NCBI GenBank assembly: GCA_038522635.1
Contig: JBCBJZ010000062.1
Coordinates: 1 to 19,583 of the forward strand
Length of the DNA stretch: 19,583 nt
Reading direction: 5' to 3'
DNA from: JBCBJZ01 sp038522635
GTDB taxonomy: Bacteria > Pseudomonadota > Alphaproteobacteria > Rhizobiales > Hyphomicrobiaceae
The notes under the pieces were generated by a model that worked only from the letters and a program-made list of their open reading frames with translations, did not search any database and was not told where the DNA came from. Below are positions 16,127-19,583 of this stretch, one piece after another. The translations under genes and the position numbers were made by a program. Numbering within the stretch: position 1 is the first letter of the stretch; each line of letters begins with the position of its first letter.

Positions 16127-16641
16127 GTCTCCCGTGCTCCCGTCGCACCGCCGCCGTCGTCGGGTCCCGAAGGTCCCGATGTGGGCGGGCGGTTCCCCGC
16201 GCCGAACAGTTTGCGGTGGTCTTGCACTTTGGTTCGGGCCTGCGCGCGTCGTTCGTTGAAGCGCTCAGGTTCCCAGATCTGAAACTTTTGGCCAAGGCCA
16301 ACGAAAGTGACGTGCGATCCAAGCGCGGCGTGGGCGCGCAGGCTGTCAGGAATGATGATGCGCCCGTCACCGTCGATGGAGAGGATTTGGACCTCCCCGT
16401 AGAGCGCGACAGACAGTTCATCCCGCTCGTCCGAATAATCTGGCAGGCCGCTGAGAAGCCCATCGATCGTCTGCGCAAGACGCTCGCCGCCAGCATCGAG
16501 CGCGGGGGCGTCAAGCGAGGGGTAGCAGTAGATGCCGCCGCCATATCCATCGCGCTCAAGAACAGCCCGGAAGGCTGCTGGCACCGAGACGCGTCCTTTG
16601 GCGTCGATCTTGTTCGTGAAGGTCGAGACAAAGCGATCCAT
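16123..16641 (-). CDS. mraZ: Transcriptional regulator MraZ
   Basis: MraZ is a ring-forming DNA-binding protein that represses its own dcw operon in E. coli. The 172-residue protein has two SpoVT/AbrB-type halves, each with the DxxxR motif: D13-AKG-R17 in KIDAKGRVSVP and D90-GDG-R94 in DGDGRIIIP. Residues from about 140 form a Pro/Gly-rich tail (RPPTSGPSGPDDGGG), longer than in E. coli MraZ. A GAGAGGG stretch lies directly before the ATG, close for a ribosome site. It is the first gene of the cluster. Six spaced TGG repeats 209 bases upstream are its probable operator. Confidence 0.96.
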   Translation of the reverse strand: MDRFVSTFTNKIDAKGRVSVPAAFRAVLERDGYGGGIYCYPSLDAPALDAGGERLAQTIDGLLSGLPDYSDERDELSVALYGEVQILSIDGDGRIIIPDSLRAHAALGSHVTFVGLGQKFQIWEPERFNERRAQARTKVQDHRKLFGAGNRPPTSGPSGPDDGGGATGARET

Positions 16642-16849
16642 CCCTCTCGTTCAATGTCCGTTCTCAAACTCATCAAACGCGAGGGCGGCGACGTGCCGTC
16701 CTGAAGACGTGGTGCGCGAGCCGGTTCCAGACCTGCGGTGCGGCGCGCTGGGACGCTCCTTAAGAGCATCCGTCCTCCGCTGTGCCGTTTGAAACCGCCG
16801 GTGCGCGCACCGTGAAAGCTCACTCCAGACCAACCCTTGCAGGCCAGCC

Positions 16850-16903
16850 TGGGTGCAGATGGAATTGCATGGAAATTTATGGGAGTCAATGGATCAGCAT
16901 GGT
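16850..16903. promoter_or_regulatory. mraZ: Candidate MraZ operator: six repeats at 10-bp spacing
   Basis: TGG begins at 16850, 16860, 16870, 16880, 16890 and 16900, exactly every 10 bases: TGGGT, TGGAA, TGGAA, TGGGA, TGGAT, TGGTT on the plus strand, each followed by 5 variable bases. Known MraZ boxes are direct TGGGN repeats with 5-base spacers, so the fit is close. On the mraZ strand a TTGACT hexamer (16884-16889) lies inside the array, with AATTCC 17 bases on as a poor -10, so bound MraZ would cover the promoter. The rest of 16642-17092 contains no supported gene. Confidence 0.75.
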
Positions 16904-17092
16904 TTTCCAAGACGCGTGTTGGCGAGAGTTTGGGGGGGGCTAGCGCTTTTCTGGGGTTTCTGCGCGCGCTTGGAGGCCCCTTCCGCGCAACGCGCGAAGC
17001 GTTCGCGGGAGCGACGTCGGCCGTGCGCGGGCGCAATGCTGGAGGCGTGTGCTATGGGGGAAGGGCTGATGATCAAGCGAGAAGGAGCCGCT

Positions 17093-17335
17093 ATGCTGGA
17101 GCTGCGACCCAACTGCGAATGCTGTGACAAGGACCTGCCGAACGGGGCCGCTGACGCGATGATCTGCACGTTCGAGTGCACGTTCTGCGCGACCTGCGCT
17201 GATCAGCGGCTCGGCAACGCGTGCCCCAATTGCGGCGGCAACCTTGTGACGCGCCCCACGCGCCCGGCCGACAAGTTGGCGCGCTTTCCCGCGTCAACGA
17301 AGCGCGTCGTGAAGGACCACGCGGTTTGCGCTTGA
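17093..17335 (+). CDS. DUF1272 zinc-binding small protein
   Basis: An 80-residue protein starting MLELRPNCECCDKDLP, with Cys in NCECC, MICTFECTFCATC and NACPNCGG. This is the conserved DUF1272 pattern of four paired Cys clusters expected to bind zinc. Its molecular role is unknown. The open frame runs 80 codons further upstream through the probable mraZ operator. The ATG at 17093 is preferred because AAGGAG lies six bases before it and the family begins exactly here. It is divergent from mraZ. Confidence 0.92.
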   Translation: MLELRPNCECCDKDLPNGAADAMICTFECTFCATCADQRLGNACPNCGGNLVTRPTRPADKLARFPASTKRVVKDHAVCA

Positions 17336-17390
17336 GCGGCCCGCACGCCGCGTGCCCGCGACCCCGTAAAGCCAATGCAAGGAGACGCCG

Positions 17391-17756
17391 ATGCCGATCG
17401 CATCCGCCTACGTGTTCTTCGTTTCGATGGACGTTGATCCCGACCACGAAGACCTCTTCAACGAAGTCTACGATGACGAGCACGTGCCCTACCTTCTGGA
17501 GGTCCCGGGCGTGCGCGCGGTGACCCGCGTGAAGGGCGAACCGTTCGCGGTCTCGATGGCGGGCGAAGTCAAGTCGATGCCGACGCCCTCACCGGTCTAC
17601 ACTGCGCTCTACGAGATCGATGGGCCTGAAGTGCTGACCAGCGAAGGTTGGGCCAAGGCGGTCGAGCGGGGGCGTTGGGCCCCGGAGGTGCGCCCGCATA
17701 CCACCAACCGCGCGCACGGGCTCTACAAGGTGCACCGCAGTTTCGAACGCGGCTGA
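17391..17756 (+). CDS. Conserved hypothetical protein, possible dimeric alpha/beta-barrel
   Basis: A 121-residue soluble protein with an excellent ribosome site (AAGGAGA). The opening ASAYVFFVSMDVDPDHEDLF, then FNEVYDDEHVPYLLEVPGV, gives a beta strand, helix and an acidic-His patch. That is the look of EthD/DUF4286-like proteins with a dimeric alpha/beta-barrel fold, where the EHVPYLLEVPGV part begins the second element. Later YTALYEID and W/R-rich residues fit a second strand. No catalytic motif can be named. It is 55 bases downstream of the DUF1272 gene on the same strand, so they may share a message. Fold assignment is a guess; the gene is real. Confidence 0.75.
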   Translation: MPIASAYVFFVSMDVDPDHEDLFNEVYDDEHVPYLLEVPGVRAVTRVKGEPFAVSMAGEVKSMPTPSPVYTALYEIDGPEVLTSEGWAKAVERGRWAPEVRPHTTNRAHGLYKVHRSFERG

Positions 17757-17768
17757 GCTGATAGCGGC

Positions 17769-17793
17769 TTAGATCATCGGGCGATCGATCGGG
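17769..17793 (-). repeat. Fragment of the two-hairpin dispersed repeat
   Basis: TTAGATCATC followed by GGGCGATCGATCGGG. The first part equals the outer arm of hairpin 2 read in reverse, and the 15-base GGGCGATCGATCGGG is identical to 3401-3415 in the shortened copy. The similarity stops after about 25 bases. It lies 12 bases beyond the stop of the upstream gene. Confidence 0.55.
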
Positions 17794-18014
17794 TGTGAAG
17801 GCTTAAGCGAGCAGGTCGCGACGTCGGGCCCGGCCCGTCCGGTTCTGTGCGCATCTCGGCCGGCGGAGGCAGAGAGCGCTAGCCTTTGCCGTCTGCCGCG
17901 TTGCGGTCCAGCCTGTTAGACGACCTGCGTGCTGTCCGGCCGCATCGTGATCGCGGGCGGATCTGCGCCATCGCGCTCAGCCCCGACTCCACAAAGCGAG
18001 CCCCGTTCCACCTC

Positions 18015-18758
18015 ATGACCGCACAACGCCTCTTCCGTCACATCTGGCGCTTCAACGCGATCGCGATCGCCATCGCCGCCTGCCTCGCGATTTTGCTCGG
18101 CCTCTTCGCCCTGCGCGAAGTCACCAAATCGTTGACCCGCACCGTCAACGTGCGCAGCGTCACCCCGGCCACGCCCAGCAGCCCGAACGCGCCTGAACTT
18201 GCCCTTAGCGGGTTCACATGGCTTCAGCCCGGCCGCGTGCTTTGGTCACCGCTAACAACTGCGCAGTCGTACCGCTACGGCGGGCGCGCGAAGGCCTCGA
18301 CCAGCGTGCGCAACTACCTGTTTTTCGATGTGGAGCAGAACGTCACGACGCGCTTGCTGCCCGATGAGAACGCGCTCATCGTCGCGGCGAGGCAGCTGCG
18401 CTTTGGCCCACGTCAGGAGGCGGAGCCGCTCAGACAAACCCGGCCAGGCTACACGCGGCGGGGCCAGCCGCCGCTGCGGGCGCTGCTCATCACGCGCGTT
18501 ACGAAAGATACCGATGGCGACGGCCTCATCACCGCGCGCGATAAGCCGACGCTCGGCATCGCGGGGCCTGATGGGCGCGGGCACCGGGTGCTTGATCTTG
18601 CCATCGACAAGCTGCTGAGCGTGTCGATGATCGATGCGCAAACCGCGCTGCTGTTGGTGCGCACATTGCGCGGCTTCGAAGCCGTTCGCATCAGCTTGCC
18701 CGCCGGTGATGTCACGCGCCGTGATGTCGTCGCCAAGCTCTCGACGGCGCAACCTTGA
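18015..18758 (+). CDS. Membrane-anchored protein of unknown function with an EF-hand-like loop
   Basis: I do not recognise a named family. The 247-residue product has an N-terminal membrane helix (about 12-36, FNAIAIAIAACLAILLGLFAL), so most of it should face the periplasm. The rest looks like beta-rich sequence: LALSGFTWLQPGRVLWSP, VRNYLFFDVEQNVTTRLL, ALLITRVTKDTDGDGLITARD and an ending VRISLPAGDVTRRDVV. DTDGDGLITARD matches the EF-hand calcium loop (Asp at 1, 3, 5, Gly at 6, Ile at 8, Asp at 12). The frame is open 43 codons upstream, but the ATG at 18015 puts the helix at the N-terminus; no strong ribosome site is seen. Similar proteins are often annotated only as hypothetical. It is convergent with the CsaA-like gene 49 bases on. 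Confidence 0.72.
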   Translation: MTAQRLFRHIWRFNAIAIAIAACLAILLGLFALREVTKSLTRTVNVRSVTPATPSSPNAPELALSGFTWLQPGRVLWSPLTTAQSYRYGGRAKASTSVRNYLFFDVEQNVTTRLLPDENALIVAARQLRFGPRQEAEPLRQTRPGYTRRGQPPLRALLITRVTKDTDGDGLITARDKPTLGIAGPDGRGHRVLDLAIDKLLSVSMIDAQTALLLVRTLRGFEAVRISLPAGDVTRRDVVAKLSTAQP

Positions 18759-18807
18759 TTGGCCCGCCAGCCACCAGCCCCGCCAGCCGCCGCGTCCGCT
18801 AAGACCG

Positions 18808-19173
18808 TCAACACATGCGCATGCCGTTCGGCACCGGATGATCGAGCCCCAACAGCACGATCGCGCCCTCCGCATCATGGGCGCCGAGCACCAGGACTTC
18901 CGACATCACCGGGCCGATCTGCCGCGGCGGGAAATTCACCACCGCCATCACTTGCCGCCCGGGCAAGGTCGCCACGTCATAGTGCGCGGTGATCTGTGCT
19001 GAACTGCGCTTCTCGCCGATGGCCGGTCCGAAGTCGATGCGCAACTTGTAGGCCGGCTTACGCGCTTGCGGAAACGGTTCGGCTTCGACGATGGTGCCGA
19101 CGCGGATGTCGAGCTTTGCAAAGTCATCGAAGGTCACTTCGTCAGCGCGCGGCGCTTCGGGGTTATCGAACAT
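18808..19173 (-). CDS. csaA: CsaA-like tRNA-binding domain protein
   Basis: A 121-residue single-domain protein of the tRNA-binding OB-fold family (CsaA/YgjH). Seen: DFAKLDIRVGTIVEAEPFP, ARKPAYKLRIDFG, KRSSAQIT, GRQVMAVVNFPPRQIG and SEVLVLGAHD near the end, in the family order. CsaA was described as an export-related chaperone in Bacillus; the fold binds tRNA in related proteins, so the cellular job is open. The ATG follows a GAGAAAG site. It is divergent from the hydrolase gene at 19335. Confidence 0.9.
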   Translation of the reverse strand: MFDNPEAPRADEVTFDDFAKLDIRVGTIVEAEPFPQARKPAYKLRIDFGPAIGEKRSSAQITAHYDVATLPGRQVMAVVNFPPRQIGPVMSEVLVLGAHDAEGAIVLLGLDHPVPNGMRMC

Positions 19174-19334
19174 GGCTTTCTCATCCGTTCATCAAAGGGG
19201 CGTGCGTGTAGAGGCGGGCGTGGGGGCGCGCCGAGACGCTGAACCGGCTGGCGCCCCACACCGGCCGCTTGCCATACTGATCGATGCGGTCAGCGGCAAG
19301 TCGCTAAGACCCAACCAAACCAGCGAGGCCCTCC

Positions 19335-19583
19335 ATGACGCGCATCATCACCATCGCCGGGGCGCAACTCGGGCCTGTGCAACGCGCGGAGCCGCGCGCA
19401 AGCGTCGTCGCACGCATGGTCGCGCTGATGGAGAAAGCGGCAGCCAGGGGCGCCACGTTCGTGGTCTTTCCCGAACTGGCGCTGACAACGTTCTTCCCGC
19501 GCTGGCTGTTGGAGACCCGCGAAGAGATCGACGCATGGTTTGAGCGCGCTATGCCCAATGAGGCCACCGCGCCGTTGTTCGAA
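19335..19583 (+). CDS. N-carbamoyl-D-amino-acid hydrolase-like amidase, 5' part
   Basis: The first 83 codons of a gene running off the window. The product starts MTRIITIAGAQLGPVQRAEP, then VVFPELALTTFFPRWLLE, in which E47 is the catalytic Glu of the nitrilase (carbon-nitrogen hydrolase) superfamily. FPELALTTFFPRW is nearly identical in pattern to N-carbamoyl-D-amino-acid amidohydrolases (hyuC), which release free amino acid, CO2 and ammonia from N-carbamoyl substrates. The catalytic Lys and Cys lie beyond the window. The ATG follows GAGG at 19325, and the start agrees with that family. Other subfamily members (for example beta-ureidopropionase-like) cannot be excluded from this part. Confidence 0.85.
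   Translation, partial: MTRIITIAGAQLGPVQRAEPRASVVARMVALMEKAAARGATFVVFPELALTTFFPRWLLETREEIDAWFERAMPNEATAPLFE

Noticed and set aside
16092..17036. 314-codon minus-strand frame overlapping mraZ
   Set aside because: Mostly in another frame of mraZ and its promoter region; product is Arg/Ser/Pro-rich and unlike any protein I know.
16853..17092. N-terminal extension of the DUF1272 gene
   Set aside because: Runs through the 10-bp periodic boxes and a G8 run; the strong ribosome site and family start are at 17093.
19256..19305. Inverted CTTGCC/GGCAAG in the csaA-hydrolase gap as an operator
   Set aside because: Only six paired bases with a long spacer in high-GC DNA, expected by chance.

Overview
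The window is high-GC chromosomal DNA from an alphaproteobacterium. The evidence is the overlapping mraZ-rsmH-ftsL-ftsI-murE-murF-mraY order, a DAP-type MurE, and neighbours common in that class: a YceI/cytochrome b561 pair, a pyrrolysine-free MttB-like protein, malonyl-CoA decarboxylase, DUF1272 and CsaA. Genus cannot be called from this sequence. There is no phage, CRISPR array, rRNA, tRNA or intact insertion sequence.

Layout. (1) 58-2345, minus strand: SDR oxidoreductase, then a cytochrome b561 and a secreted YceI protein that probably form a pair. (2) 2451-3425, plus: a LysR regulator divergent from the SDR. The gap carries a perfect 13-bp dyad of T-N11-A form. (3) 3448-5034, minus: MttB/trimethylamine methyltransferase-family protein, with a truncated remnant of an MBL-fold lactonase-like gene upstream. 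(4) 5470-6930, plus: malonyl-CoA decarboxylase. A gene-free 385 bp follows, holding a two-hairpin repeat and a short tandem repeat. (5) 7316-8320, plus: membrane-anchored YpfJ-type zinc metallopeptidase. (6) 8544-16641, minus: the first half of the division and cell wall (dcw) cluster, from mraZ to mraY. It reads continuously except for a 295-bp gap between ftsI and murE that holds the second full copy of the repeat. The usual next genes (murD, ftsW, murG, murC and so on) are absent after mraY. (7) 17093-19583: a DUF1272 zinc-binding protein, a small unknown protein, a membrane-anchored protein with an EF-hand-like loop, a CsaA-like protein (minus), and the start of an N-carbamoyl-amino-acid hydrolase running off the end.

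The metabolic core is peptidoglycan precursor synthesis and septation. MurE adds meso-DAP, MurF adds D-Ala-D-Ala, MraY transfers the product to the lipid carrier, and FtsI with FtsL works at the septum. RsmH methylates 16S rRNA, and MraZ is the likely autoregulator.

The most interesting non-coding signals are these. A ~150-bp two-hairpin dispersed repeat is present in two full and two shortened copies, with CTAG at its edges. A run of six TGG-starting repeats at exact 10-bp spacing lies upstream of mraZ and is a strong candidate MraZ operator. A dyad lies at the LysR/SDR divergent promoter. I see no convincing multi-gene novel system; the repeat family is the best candidate for something undescribed.
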